Both the position numbers and the translations under genes were made by a program. This document shows, one piece after another, positions 17,630 through 26,093 of a DNA stretch of 64,000 bases. The notes below the pieces were generated by a model. It was not told the origin of the DNA and ran no database searches. It was given only the letters and a program-made list of their open reading frames with translations. The stretch is taken from the NCBI GenBank assembly GCA_965267435.1, contig OZ253960.1:3472001-3536000 (forward strand), in the 5' to 3' direction. The DNA comes from JAWPMT01 sp965267435 (GTDB lineage: Bacteria > Bacteroidota > Bacteroidia > Cytophagales > Cyclobacteriaceae). The first letter of the stretch is position 1. Each line of letters opens with the position of its first letter.

Positions 17630-18277
17630 ATGAAATCTCACACCGTGAAAAAAGGGTTTAAGACAGTGAAGGAAGTAATGCAAGCCCTTGACATGAATCC
17701 GCAAAATAATGAAGGCATTATTGGCCTTCAGTATTCTATCTTCACTTGGTCAGAAACGGTAAAAAAATTGGAAACCTTTGCCGATAAGCTCTTTGCTAAT
17801 GGACATGCCGAATGCTTCATGGTGGAGAGAGGAGCTGATAACAGTCTGTCCTACGTCACTTGTTCCGTGGCCGGGAGTGAAAAAGGAGATTATTACTGTT
17901 TCCGCCAGGAAGGAGATGATGGTAATTGGCTAAAAGACACAGAGGCCACCGACACTTTCGTATACTTCGTAGAAGCTGACTCCGATGATATTAAAAACTT
18001 TAAGGCCACTAAGGAAGACATGGATGGTAAATCCGTCAAATATTCCGTACTTCATCCTAACCTTCCGTGCAATCCCATTCCCTTCGAAAACTGTGTGAGT
18101 AGTAGTCACACTGTCTTAGAAAAAGCTGGAATTGGATGGCCTCACAAAGGCTGGTGGATGCCATCGATAGATAGTTGGATGGAATGGTTCGCTGGTAAAA
18201 TACCATTCAACAGGCACAAGGGTAACAATTGGCTTTACAAGAAACTGCCTTCTACTAATTGCTTTTGGGAGGAGTAG
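17630..18277 (+). CDS. Unknown 215-aa protein, possible permuted NlpC/P60-like hydrolase
   Basis: No signal peptide. GHAECFMV (His59) comes first and ENCVSSSHTVLEKAG (Cys155) later, an order and context seen in circularly permuted NlpC/P60 (LRAT/YiiX-like) folds, where a GHA-type His precedes an N-C-x5-L cysteine helix. The rest is rich in Trp and aromatic residues. If the fold is right, it could be a cysteine amidase or acyl-transfer enzyme acting on envelope or lipid substrates. The gene has operator A and leader copy 1, and stands as its own unit ahead of operator D. This assignment is inference; no family was recognised with certainty. Confidence 0.6.
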   Translation: MKSHTVKKGFKTVKEVMQALDMNPQNNEGIIGLQYSIFTWSETVKKLETFADKLFANGHAECFMVERGADNSLSYVTCSVAGSEKGDYYCFRQEGDDGNWLKDTEATDTFVYFVEADSDDIKNFKATKEDMDGKSVKYSVLHPNLPCNPIPFENCVSSSHTVLEKAGIGWPHKGWWMPSIDSWMEWFAGKIPFNRHKGNNWLYKKLPSTNCFWEE

Positions 18278-18388
18278 TAGGTCCACCACTTCATTTGAAA
18301 ACCGAGCCCCTTCTTGCACTTTGTTCTCTCTTCGCCCCAAATCCCGGCCGGGAAAATTTACATTGCTATCAATCATTCAGGAAGTGAG

Positions 18389-18408
18389 AATACCTCTTTT
18401 GGGGTATC
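18389..18408. promoter_or_regulatory. NarL-type 7-2-7 operator, site D
   Basis: AATACCTCTTTTGGGGTATC: TACCTCT-TT-TGGGGTA, the same TACC-N8-GGTA spacing as the three other sites. It is 73 bases upstream of the ATG at 18481 and probably controls the run of genes from 18481 to the sensor kinase. The leader repeat is not clearly present here. Confidence 0.6.
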
Positions 18409-18480
18409 AGAGTAATGAGAATAGTTGCCAACTTAGGTTTACTGAAAGATCTTGTTTAGTCACACCAAAAATCCAAAATA

Positions 18481-18939
18481 ATGGCCCCAACACCAACTAC
18501 CACTATAAAGGCTACCCTGACGCTTAGCAAGACCGTCTCTGCAACAGATCCAATTGAGACCACAAAATTTAAGAAAAACTGCTACCAAAGGACCAATTGT
18601 TTTAGCCTAAAAGTAGACGGTTCGACTCCCAAAAAAACTGATACCATTAAATATACCAAACCTAAAAATTCCTCCCCCTCTGTGGACCTGGAAATTACGG
18701 TCAAGCCAAAAAATAAAATCAAGAGCATAGCTCTTTATGACCAAGAGGGGCCTGCGGTGATACCAACTTCGAGCAACATCGTGCAGAATACAAACCAAAT
18801 CACCGAGGCAATGAACTTCAATGTAATGGGAACAAAAACCTCTGTGACCGAAAAACTATATGTTCTGGTAAAAACATCCGATGATAAATTTTGGGCGCTG
18901 GATCCACAATTGCAGATCGACCAGGGAAGTGCCATTTAG
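18481..18939 (+). CDS. Small beta-rich protein with DPQLQIDQG tail (152 aa)
   Basis: 152 residues, no signal peptide, rich in Thr, Lys and short beta strands. It ends WALDPQLQIDQGSAI. The DPQLQIDQG tail recurs at the ends of the proteins encoded at 19003 and 19379, so all three belong to one family although the N-terminal part here is more divergent. A central pair of cysteines (KKNCYQRTNC) is visible. Function is unknown; the strand pattern suggests an immunoglobulin- or cupredoxin-like sandwich. It is the first gene after operator D. Confidence 0.7.
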   Translation: MAPTPTTTIKATLTLSKTVSATDPIETTKFKKNCYQRTNCFSLKVDGSTPKKTDTIKYTKPKNSSPSVDLEITVKPKNKIKSIALYDQEGPAVIPTSSNIVQNTNQITEAMNFNVMGTKTSVTEKLYVLVKTSDDKFWALDPQLQIDQGSAI

Positions 18940-19002
18940 CTCTCCGGTTCCCGACTCGGCAAGAGAATCTTATTTTGACTTTTCACCCAATCCGATAAGA
19001 CC

Positions 19003-19320
19003 ATGGCGAATTTGAAAATCACAGTGAAGATCATAAAAAACGGTGACGAAGTGATAACTACGCTTATCCCACATCTCAATGCAGGAGACACCGTGACCTG
19101 GATCCCAGAGGGTGGCACGATTAAGAAGATAAAAAACAGCAGCCCTACCGATCTATTCACGGGTGAGCCTCAGAAAGACACGGACAACAATAACTGGACA
19201 GCTACTGTTAAGAATCAGACAGGTGTCGAAACGTATAAGATATCGGTTTCTGCTGATAACAGCACTGAAGCCGTTGATGTTGATCCTCAATTGCAGATAG
19301 ATCAGGGCGCTACCAACTGA
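19003..19320 (+). CDS. Small cupredoxin/Ig-like protein with DPQLQIDQG tail (105 aa)
   Basis: 105 residues, cytoplasmic by lack of a signal peptide. The N-terminus LKITVKI, then IPHLNAGDTVTWIPEGGTIKKI, resembles the strand and turn order of cupredoxin-like folds, but the metal-binding His/Cys/Met set is absent. It ends VDVDPQLQIDQGATN. It is clearly homologous to both halves of the 207-aa protein that follows 58 bases later. Role unknown; a structural or ligand-binding part of the island system is likely. Confidence 0.72.
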   Translation: MANLKITVKIIKNGDEVITTLIPHLNAGDTVTWIPEGGTIKKIKNSSPTDLFTGEPQKDTDNNNWTATVKNQTGVETYKISVSADNSTEAVDVDPQLQIDQGATN

Positions 19321-19378
19321 TTTCCCAATATAAAGACCCTAGTGCCACCTTTTATAGCATGCATAAACCCAATCCCTT

Positions 19379-20002
19379 ATGAGCAACCTGAAGATCACCG
19401 TCAAAATTGAAAAGCTTAACAACTACACTTTGATTCCTCACTTGAACCAGCGTGACGCACTAATTTGGATTCCTGAAGGCGGAACGATCAAAAAAATAGC
19501 CCCCGTTCCTGCCAACCCTGATCTCTTCTCTGAGGGACCGACCATACTAAGTGGCAACAGTGATCACTGGAATACAGTGGTCACCGATGTGTCGAAGGGG
19601 ACCGAAGCTTACTATTTAATAGTCCAGCCCAGTAATAGCCCCGCTAAGTTAAAGGTGAATCACGAGCTGGTGATCGATCCAGCAGGTGAAACGATGAATA
19701 CATTAAGAATCACAGTAAAAATTGATGATGAAGGGAACCATACCTTTGTCCCGCACCTCAATGAAGGTGACCAGGTAACGTGGATCCCTGTTAACGGCAA
19801 AATTCTGAAAGTTGCAACTAAAGAAAATACCACAGATCTTTTTTCCGAGGAGCCCACTCCTGTCGGGGACAATTGGAAAGCGACGGCAAGTACCTCATCC
19901 ACCGGGACCGAAAGCTACGGCTTGACCGTAGAATACAGCGGGAGTAATGAAGCTCGCGATGTCGATCCACAGCTGCAGATTGATCAGGGGAGTGCCAATT
20001 GA
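19379..20002 (+). CDS. Two-domain DPQLQIDQG-family protein (207 aa)
   Basis: Two tandem copies of the domain seen in the 105-aa neighbour. The first (residues 1-103) starts MSNLKITVKI and ends NHELVIDPAGET; the second starts MNTLRITVKI and ends DVDPQLQIDQGSAN. The inner methionine suggests that two separate genes fused after loss of the stop between them. The first copy has a degenerate tail, the second a full one. The stop overlaps the TTG start of the sensor kinase, so sensing and these proteins are translationally coupled. Confidence 0.75.
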   Translation: MSNLKITVKIEKLNNYTLIPHLNQRDALIWIPEGGTIKKIAPVPANPDLFSEGPTILSGNSDHWNTVVTDVSKGTEAYYLIVQPSNSPAKLKVNHELVIDPAGETMNTLRITVKIDDEGNHTFVPHLNEGDQVTWIPVNGKILKVATKENTTDLFSEEPTPVGDNWKATASTSSTGTESYGLTVEYSGSNEARDVDPQLQIDQGSAN

Positions 20003-21879
20003 CCCTTATTAGTGTAATTCAGTTCAAGTCGAGTACGACATTCGCTTGCATTGTCGTTGTAGCCATTTTTTGCAATGCTTTTGGGCAGGACCAGACCAAA
20101 GCGGATAGCCTGAAGATCCTACTACAAAATGGTGATACACTATCAGTTTCCTCCAAGGCCTATTTGATAGACAATATTGCCGTGTATTCCATCGCGCCGG
20201 AAGACAAAATGCTTTATGCTGAATTACTCCTGGAAATAGCTCAGAAGGAGGACCTGGCCCTCTACTCCATCAAGGGATACCGTTACAAAGGTGTTGCACA
20301 CCGGCTGCAGGGAGATCTGAAAAAATCCCTGGAAAACCTATTCCAAAGTGCGAAGATCGCCCTGGAAATTAATGACGACGATCAGTTGGTAAGATCATAC
20401 TCGGAAATAGCGACGACTTACACAAGCCATGACAATTTCCGAAATGCGCTCATCTACCAAAACAAGGCCATCGAGCTTTTCAGAAGACTTGACAAGAAGC
20501 AATCATTAGCCATTAGTCTGCTCAATACCGGCTTTGTCTATTATACGTTGGAGGAATTGGATTCCGCACTTTTACTGTACAATGAAGCCGAATCGTTGTT
20601 TCAAGATGTTGGGCTTGGAATAGGCAAGGCCTACACGATTGGGAACAGAGCTCTGGTATTCTGGAAGCAGGGGAGTTTCGCCACTGCCGAAAAGGATCTA
20701 ACACTCGCCATAAGCATGCTGGTACCTCTGGGCGACCGATTTGGGATGGCTGATTACCACAACCAACTGGGTAACCTCTACATGGAGCAAGGCAACGAAG
20801 CTAAGGCAAGTGATCACTTACAAAAAGGACTGCAAATGGCTTTGGAGTTGGACCTAAAGGAGCAAGCCCGAGACGCCTCGCTTGCCCTGTCCGGTCTTCA
20901 TGCAGCCAAAGAAAATTATGATCAAGCCTACCAGTTGTATCAGCAATACGTGGGCTTTAAAGACAGCATCGAAAACTCAGACCAAACAAAGAGAATGGCC
21001 GACCTGCGAACTGAGTTTGAGGTGAATCTGAGGGAGAAGGAAATCGATACCCTTGAGAAGCAAAAGGCCTTGCAACAAACCTATGTGTTCATTGCTATAA
21101 TACTACTCTTATTGACGATCGTTTTGCTGCTTTACTTCCGACAGCGGTTTCGCAATGCCCGGCTTATGACCCTATCCGAGCGCCAGGCACATGACAATGA
21201 GATCAAGGACCTGTTGACGGCCCATGAGACAAAAGCACTACAGTCTATGGTGCGTGGAAAAGAGGCTGAACGCAAGCACCTCGCAAAGGAGTTGCACAAC
21301 CACCTGGGAAGCCTACTGGCCACAGTCAAAGTCAATCTCAACGGCTTCAAGCATCCTGACGCTGAGAGGTACCAGACAGTCATGCATCTCGTGGACCAGG
21401 CTTGCCAGGATGTACGCAATATCTCCCATGAGCTAAATATGGGAGTTTCTGAGAACTTTGGACTAGTGCCGGCCCTGAAAGAACTGGCGGCACACCTTCG
21501 GCAGACAAATGCGTTGAAAGTGGAATTTACCGCCTCGTTGGGCCCACTGGCGATCGACTCTGACAGCCAGATCATGATCTACAGAATCGTCCAGGAACTT
21601 GTGAGCAATGTGCTGAAGCACGCAGAGGCCAGTCGCCTTTCTATCTCATTGACCGGTTTTGAAGACGACCGCATGATCAACATACTGATCCAGGACAATG
21701 GAAAGGGATTCGATCCAAAAGTCGTCTCTCGAAACTCCGGAGGCATCGGATTACAGAGCCTGCAGGAAATGGTGGATGGACTGCACGGTGAACTAGGGAT
21801 AGACAGTCACCACAAGGGTGGTACCACTGTGAACATCGATTTGCCTGTCACCACCACGGACATGGCGCCAGTCACATAA
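19999..21879 (+). CDS. TPR-containing sensor histidine kinase (HisKA_3 type)
   Basis: 626 aa. A TTG start (19999-20001) overlaps the previous stop and is followed by a good signal peptide (TFACIVVVAIFCNAFGQ). Residues 60-330 are TPR repeats in the periplasm, then one membrane helix near 361-380, a coiled linker, the HisKA_3 box with ELHNHLGS (phospho-His433), and an HATPase with ELVSNVLKHAEAS, DNGKGF and GGIGLQS. This is the standard Bacteroidota two-component sensor that partners with LuxR-type regulators. It is cotranscribed with the DPQLQIDQG proteins and precedes the response regulator by 210 bases; its signal may be a periplasmic protein or peptide. Confidence 0.92.
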   Translation: MTLISVIQFKSSTTFACIVVVAIFCNAFGQDQTKADSLKILLQNGDTLSVSSKAYLIDNIAVYSIAPEDKMLYAELLLEIAQKEDLALYSIKGYRYKGVAHRLQGDLKKSLENLFQSAKIALEINDDDQLVRSYSEIATTYTSHDNFRNALIYQNKAIELFRRLDKKQSLAISLLNTGFVYYTLEELDSALLLYNEAESLFQDVGLGIGKAYTIGNRALVFWKQGSFATAEKDLTLAISMLVPLGDRFGMADYHNQLGNLYMEQGNEAKASDHLQKGLQMALELDLKEQARDASLALSGLHAAKENYDQAYQLYQQYVGFKDSIENSDQTKRMADLRTEFEVNLREKEIDTLEKQKALQQTYVFIAIILLLLTIVLLLYFRQRFRNARLMTLSERQAHDNEIKDLLTAHETKALQSMVRGKEAERKHLAKELHNHLGSLLATVKVNLNGFKHPDAERYQTVMHLVDQACQDVRNISHELNMGVSENFGLVPALKELAAHLRQTNALKVEFTASLGPLAIDSDSQIMIYRIVQELVSNVLKHAEASRLSISLTGFEDDRMINILIQDNGKGFDPKVVSRNSGGIGLQSLQEMVDGLHGELGIDSHHKGGTTVNIDLPVTTTDMAPVT

Positions 21880-22089
21880 GAAATCGGCTCTTACTAGGCC
21901 ACCTGGCGCGTAGGCAAACCGTTCATGGCTTTTTTCCTGAGACTACGGTGTTGCTACTCCCGACTAATCCTGTATATTAAGGTTGATTTCGGAGGTCCTT
22001 TAGTCAGGGACAAACCATATTTTTTAGACCTGAACCAGTGTTATGGCCCCAGTCGTTAGCCACTTGGCATGGGAAAATTCATCGTCGAG

Positions 22090-22719
22090 ATGATCAAGGT
22101 ATTGATAATCGACGATCATCAGCTGCTCGCCCATGGATTGAAATCTATGTTCACCGAGCAGGATGGGATTGAAGTGACAGCCGCTACGAAAAGCGGATAT
22201 GAAGCTCCCTCTCTACTCGAAAAGCATGAAGTGGATGTGATTCTGATGGACATTGCCATGCCCATTCTGGATGGTCTTTCCACCATGGAGCTGCTGAGAA
22301 GCAAGGGATTTGATCAGCCGGTGCTGATGCTGACGATGCACCAGACCATGAAAGAAATCAAGGGCGCCCTCGAAAAAGGCGCCCAAGGCTACATCCTCAA
22401 GGACGCTTCGAAGGCTGAACTGATGGAGGCCATCACGCTGACCAGTCAGCGAAAGAACTATTTTCATCCCAAAATCAACAATCAGGTTTTTGACTATCTG
22501 AGAGGCAAATCGACGAAAAACACGGGCAAGGAACTCTCAGAACGCGAAGTGGAGATCATCCAATGCATTGCAGAAGGGAAGAATACGAGAGCCATCGCAG
22601 AACATCTATTTCTCAGTGAGCACACAGTCAAAACCCATCGGCGTAACATCATGCATAAGCTACACGTGAAAACCTCCGCCGAGCTGGTCAAATTGGCGAT
22701 GGACAAAGAGTTGATCTGA
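22090..22719 (+). CDS. NarL/FixJ (LuxR)-family response regulator
   Basis: Chosen start ATG 22090 (MIKVLIIDDHQLL); an in-frame ATG at 22069 adds seven residues that do not fit the family. The receiver domain has the acidic pair DD at residues 8-9, phospho-Asp54 in ILMDIAMP, Thr in MLTMHQ and Lys in YILKDASKAE. The C-terminal GerE helix-turn-helix has LSEREVEIIQCIAEGKNTR and LFLSEHTVKTHRRNIMHKL. It is the natural partner of the kinase encoded just upstream. The island contains four NarL-like 7-2-7 sites, which I infer to be its targets. Confidence 0.93.
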   Translation: MIKVLIIDDHQLLAHGLKSMFTEQDGIEVTAATKSGYEAPSLLEKHEVDVILMDIAMPILDGLSTMELLRSKGFDQPVLMLTMHQTMKEIKGALEKGAQGYILKDASKAELMEAITLTSQRKNYFHPKINNQVFDYLRGKSTKNTGKELSEREVEIIQCIAEGKNTRAIAEHLFLSEHTVKTHRRNIMHKLHVKTSAELVKLAMDKELI

Positions 22720-22799
22720 ATCAGACCTCTCCGATAGGCTTACTTCCCCTTGTGTGCCGAAGCTTTACGAAAACAAGCTGTTACCCCTAATTATCACCC

Positions 22800-22819
22800 A
22801 ATACCTCTTTTGAGGTATT
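22800..22819. promoter_or_regulatory. NarL-type 7-2-7 operator, site B (perfect palindrome)
   Basis: AATACCTCTTTTGAGGTATT is a perfect inverted repeat with 8-base arms around TTTT. In NarL terms it is TACCTCT-TT-TGAGGTA, and the left heptamer fits the known TACYYMT consensus exactly. A further half-site TACCCCT lies at 22782-22788. It is about 200 bases before the ATG at 23018. Confidence 0.68.
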
Positions 22820-22960
22820 TGTGTCAATCCCTCTTTTCCCTGACAGAATAGCTGTTGGCTGCCTTCAATTTTGATGAAAAGGTTTCAAGCAGATGACTTG
22901 AAATCCAATAAGGTGGAGCAAGCCACTCTAAAAAGCCCTTTTCTGCTCGGGTTGAACAGA

Positions 22961-22997
22961 AGGCGGATTCCGAAAAGCCTCAACAGAGTAGGGACAC
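22961..22997 (+). repeat. Conserved island leader, copy 2 (core)
   Basis: The core AGGCGGATTCCGAAAAGCC, then TCAACAGAGTAGGGACAC, matches the leaders at 17519-17620 and 28007-28108. Upstream, a GAAATCC block followed by a GGTGGAGCA block (about 22895-22925) looks like the diverged front part of the same leader. The longest open frame (from 22871) would translate this leader, which argues that the true start is ATG 23018. Confidence 0.62.
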
Positions 22998-23017
22998 GAA
23001 TCAAAAATAGAAATCTT

Positions 23018-24538
23018 ATGCCCACGACAATTCCGTACGATCCGTCACTGATTCTAGGAAACATTGTGACGATGGAAAAGCTCACGAACATCGAACAAAT
23101 CAGCGAGAAAGAAGCTCCTGTCAATGCTGCAGAGAGCGACTTGAATTCGTTGATTGCCCTAAAGAGGAGCATTGACATGACCATTCAGGAAATGGTAAAC
23201 ATGGGAGTCAATGTCCAAAACCTCCAGCAGGAGAGTGTGAAAGTTGGTCAGGACATCGAAAAAGCTGCTATCAATTTTGCAACAACCAAGCTCACTGCTG
23301 AACAGGCCATACAGCCATTGAAAAGCAAGATCGCCATGGTCAATAGCTCAGTGGAAAGTCCCATCGATTACAACAAGTCACAAATCAAGAAAATGCCTTT
23401 ATCAGCGGACTCGTTGAAGATGAATTGCCAGTACTTCTCCTTCGACAAGAACGTACAGGATTCCAGCACACATTCAGCTTCGGTTGCCTCTTTTGTAAGT
23501 GACACCTTTGGCGAGTCAGTTTTTGGTTTCTCTTCCTCCGGCACGGCATCTGTGCGAAATACAGTCCAATCTCAGATGAATAGCCAGCATGCCAACCATA
23601 GCATTGCCGGTACCTTAGTCATCAGTATCAATTGTACGCACAAAGACGCGCTCCTGCTTGCGCCGTACGTTCTGGATGTTGACAAGGCCATTCGCGTATG
23701 GAATGCGGAGTTTCCGAAAGACCCAATCAACACCTTGAGTACGGAAAACATCCGTCAGACGCTGTCTCAAAAGGATACCAGCAAACAGAGCAAACTTCAG
23801 TTGCTATCAGGAGCCACATTTGGGTCATGCTTCGTCGGTATGGTACATATTCTGGACACGACCGAGACGGATGCCGCTGAAGCCATGACCTCCGTGGCCG
23901 CATCTCTTCAGGGACAGTTCGAAATTGGCGGATGGTTCTCTCATGAGTCCGGCGGACTAGGGATAGACAGCGACTTTGCCGGCGATGCCAAGAACTTGTT
24001 AAGCAAGAATAGCATTCAATCACATTGTACGCTGTGTGTCATGGGATCGATCCCGTCCATCAAGTCCAACAATGTGCAGAGTGCTGTTAAGGGATACACC
24101 GATTTCAACGGCAAGAGCAACATAGATCAATTGGAGAAATTGCAGGCAAATACAAACTCTGAGTTTAGTACGGTAGCAACGTCCGCAGCCGCTGCCCGTG
24201 CAGGCGGTCAGATGGTCGCAATGCAAAATGCGCAGACGAAGGGAGTACTCAGTGGGCTTTCAGATATAGACAAGGAAAACAACAAAGTCCTTAATACCAA
24301 CTCGATGATGGAGTCCATGGAGGACTACATCAACAAGTGCCTGGCAGGGAATATTGGTATTCCTATCAACTACTATCTCAAGCCAATTACCAAAGCTGAA
24401 TTGACCGGGGCCTGGTTGAAAAAATACCACCCCAATAAGTTCAATAACTCTTTCAGCAGCGGCGATGATAGTGAGGACAATGGCAGCTCATCAGGGGCCA
24501 AAGCTTCCTCAAGTCAGACGAGCGATTCTGCCGACTAA
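23018..24538 (+). CDS. Unknown 506-aa island protein, paralogue 1 (SNTX/MACPF-like pattern)
   Basis: The start ATG 23018 (MPTTIPYDPSLILGNIV) is set by the leader repeat and by the paralogue at 24651. Residues 20-110 are predicted coiled coil. Then come blocks shared with the paralogue: QYFSF, HSIAGTLVI, VLDVDKAI.VWNA, SGATFGSCFVGMVHILDT, HCTLCVMGSIPSI and, near the end, GIPINYYLKPITK. Their order recalls the stonustoxin-type MACPF-like module (YGA..FFVFD, then a GDF-type strand, then VPVRVWLYPL), but this is from memory, not alignment. A Ser/Asp-rich tail of about 30 residues ends the protein. No signal peptide. A pore-forming or membrane-inserting role is possible; function unproven. Confidence 0.7.
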   Translation: MPTTIPYDPSLILGNIVTMEKLTNIEQISEKEAPVNAAESDLNSLIALKRSIDMTIQEMVNMGVNVQNLQQESVKVGQDIEKAAINFATTKLTAEQAIQPLKSKIAMVNSSVESPIDYNKSQIKKMPLSADSLKMNCQYFSFDKNVQDSSTHSASVASFVSDTFGESVFGFSSSGTASVRNTVQSQMNSQHANHSIAGTLVISINCTHKDALLLAPYVLDVDKAIRVWNAEFPKDPINTLSTENIRQTLSQKDTSKQSKLQLLSGATFGSCFVGMVHILDTTETDAAEAMTSVAASLQGQFEIGGWFSHESGGLGIDSDFAGDAKNLLSKNSIQSHCTLCVMGSIPSIKSNNVQSAVKGYTDFNGKSNIDQLEKLQANTNSEFSTVATSAAAARAGGQMVAMQNAQTKGVLSGLSDIDKENNKVLNTNSMMESMEDYINKCLAGNIGIPINYYLKPITKAELTGAWLKKYHPNKFNNSFSSGDDSEDNGSSSGAKASSSQTSDSAD

Positions 24539-24557
24539 TAGTCCAAAAAACCTGAAA

Positions 24558-24581
24558 GTGGAGCAGCTACGCCTGCTCCAC
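24558..24581 (+). terminator. Stem-loop between the two large paralogues
   Basis: GTGGAGCAG - CTACGC - CTGCTCCAC, a perfect 9-bp stem with a 6-base loop 20 bases after the stop of the first paralogue, followed by only a short T-containing run. It may act as a partial terminator or as an mRNA 3'-end stabiliser, giving more of the first protein than of the second. Confidence 0.5.
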
Positions 24582-24650
24582 CATTTTCATAAACCGGGAG
24601 AGAAGCACGCTATATAGCATGTGAGCACAACCCCGAAAACCCAAGGTATT

Positions 24651-26093
24651 ATGCCCTCATCCATCGCATACGATCACCCATCACTTGTACTGGGTACGGT
24701 AGTAGATTCCCAACTCCTGGACCTACTGGATCAGATCTCCACACTCCAGCAGGGCATTGAGGCTGCCCAGGAAAAGATGAACTCCTTGATTCTGATGAGA
24801 AGAAGCTTTGTCATGACTCTGAATGAATTGCTGGATATGAATATCGATGTCAGTGATTTGGAATCGGAGATAAAAAGTATTGACGCACAGATATCCGCCT
24901 CGGCCACCAGCTACATGGCTACCCGGCTCAAGAATGAGGCTAGCATTCAGCGAGTCAAAGAAACGCTAGTGGAGCTACCCACCAACTCACAAATGGAGAG
25001 CCCGGTGGACTTCGCCAAGAGTAAGATCTCATCTCAGCCACTGGCCTACGAATCCATGAAGTTGGATGCGCAATATTTCAGCTTCGCCAGCAATCTTCAA
25101 AACGACACCTTGGCCAATATCGAGACTTACATCAAATCAGCCAACGCCGACCTGGGAAAAGGAGCCAGCGATGTAGCCAAGGAGGCCACTAACAGGATCC
25201 AGCAACAACACGAAAATCACGGTATCGCCGGTACGTTGGTCATCACTGCCTGTTGCATGCACAAAAATGTATCTATGATCGAGCCCTTCGTCTTGGACGT
25301 GGATAAGGCCATCGCTGTCTGGAATGCCACAACCGGCAGGAAGGATATCATCGACACAAGCGACCCAGCGGCAGTCGCCGCACTCAGTAAGTCGCCCGCG
25401 AATAAAAATGAGACGGACATTTCAGTGATCTCAGGCGCTGCTTATGGCTCAAGCTTCGTCGGCATGGTACACATCCTTAATACCGAGGCCACGACACCCC
25501 CCGAAATCCAAATAGCATCCCTCAACGATAAATTGAAGTTGGGGGGATGGCTTGAAAACGCTGTAGGTGGCTTCGGGGTAGATGATGATACCCTGAAGGA
25601 AGTGAAAAGGATGTTGAGCAGTCAAAAGGTATCTTCTCATGTGAGTCTGGTGACAATGGGAGCGATCCCTACCATATCCTCTACGAAGATTGATCTAGCC
25701 GTCAAGCAAATCGCAAAACCGGATCCACAGGCCATCAATCAGATCCTGCAAAATGACCCTGAAACTGACAATGTAGCAAAAGCAGCCAGCGATTCCAGGG
25801 AGGGCAACCAGCAGCTTACCATTCAAAACGCAAAGATCCGGTCACTGGTGTCGTCACTGGACGAAATCGACCAGGGCAGTAACGAGGTAATGGATATCAA
25901 CTCGCTCATGAGCGCATTTGATAATTACCTGAAGGTCATAAGCAGTGGCGATGAGGCCACAGGCGCTCCCATTCGGTTCTTCACTAAGAAGATCACGAAG
26001 AGCCTATTGGTCGAGGGGTGGCTGAAGGGCCGAACCAGCGCGGTGTCGAAACCATCAACAAATCCAGTAAAACCTAAAACGGAGGAATCATGA
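24651..26093 (+). CDS. Unknown 480-aa island protein, paralogue 2 (SNTX/MACPF-like pattern)
   Basis: Start ATG 24651 (MPSSIAYDHPSLVLGTVV) chosen by alignment with paralogue 1; GTG 24621 is possible. Residues 20-110 form a coiled coil. Shared blocks: LDAQYFSF, HENHGIAGTLVI, FVLDVDKAIAVWNA, SGAAYGSSFVGMVHILNTE, SSHVSLVTMGAIPTIS, GAPIRFFTKKITK. The pattern of YGSSFVGMVHI followed by a VTMGAIP strand and a final PIRFF.K.I resembles stonustoxin-type modules, as in paralogue 1. No signal peptide or membrane helix. Its stop overlaps the start of the small membrane protein (ATGA), so the two products are probably made together. The C-terminus is Lys/Pro/Ser-rich. Confidence 0.72.
   Translation: MPSSIAYDHPSLVLGTVVDSQLLDLLDQISTLQQGIEAAQEKMNSLILMRRSFVMTLNELLDMNIDVSDLESEIKSIDAQISASATSYMATRLKNEASIQRVKETLVELPTNSQMESPVDFAKSKISSQPLAYESMKLDAQYFSFASNLQNDTLANIETYIKSANADLGKGASDVAKEATNRIQQQHENHGIAGTLVITACCMHKNVSMIEPFVLDVDKAIAVWNATTGRKDIIDTSDPAAVAALSKSPANKNETDISVISGAAYGSSFVGMVHILNTEATTPPEIQIASLNDKLKLGGWLENAVGGFGVDDDTLKEVKRMLSSQKVSSHVSLVTMGAIPTISSTKIDLAVKQIAKPDPQAINQILQNDPETDNVAKAASDSREGNQQLTIQNAKIRSLVSSLDEIDQGSNEVMDINSLMSAFDNYLKVISSGDEATGAPIRFFTKKITKSLLVEGWLKGRTSAVSKPSTNPVKPKTEES

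Noticed and set aside
22871..23017. Longer N-terminus for the first large paralogue
   Set aside because: It would translate the conserved leader, and the paralogue aligns from MPTTIPYD/MPSSIAYD onward, so ATG 23018 is preferred.
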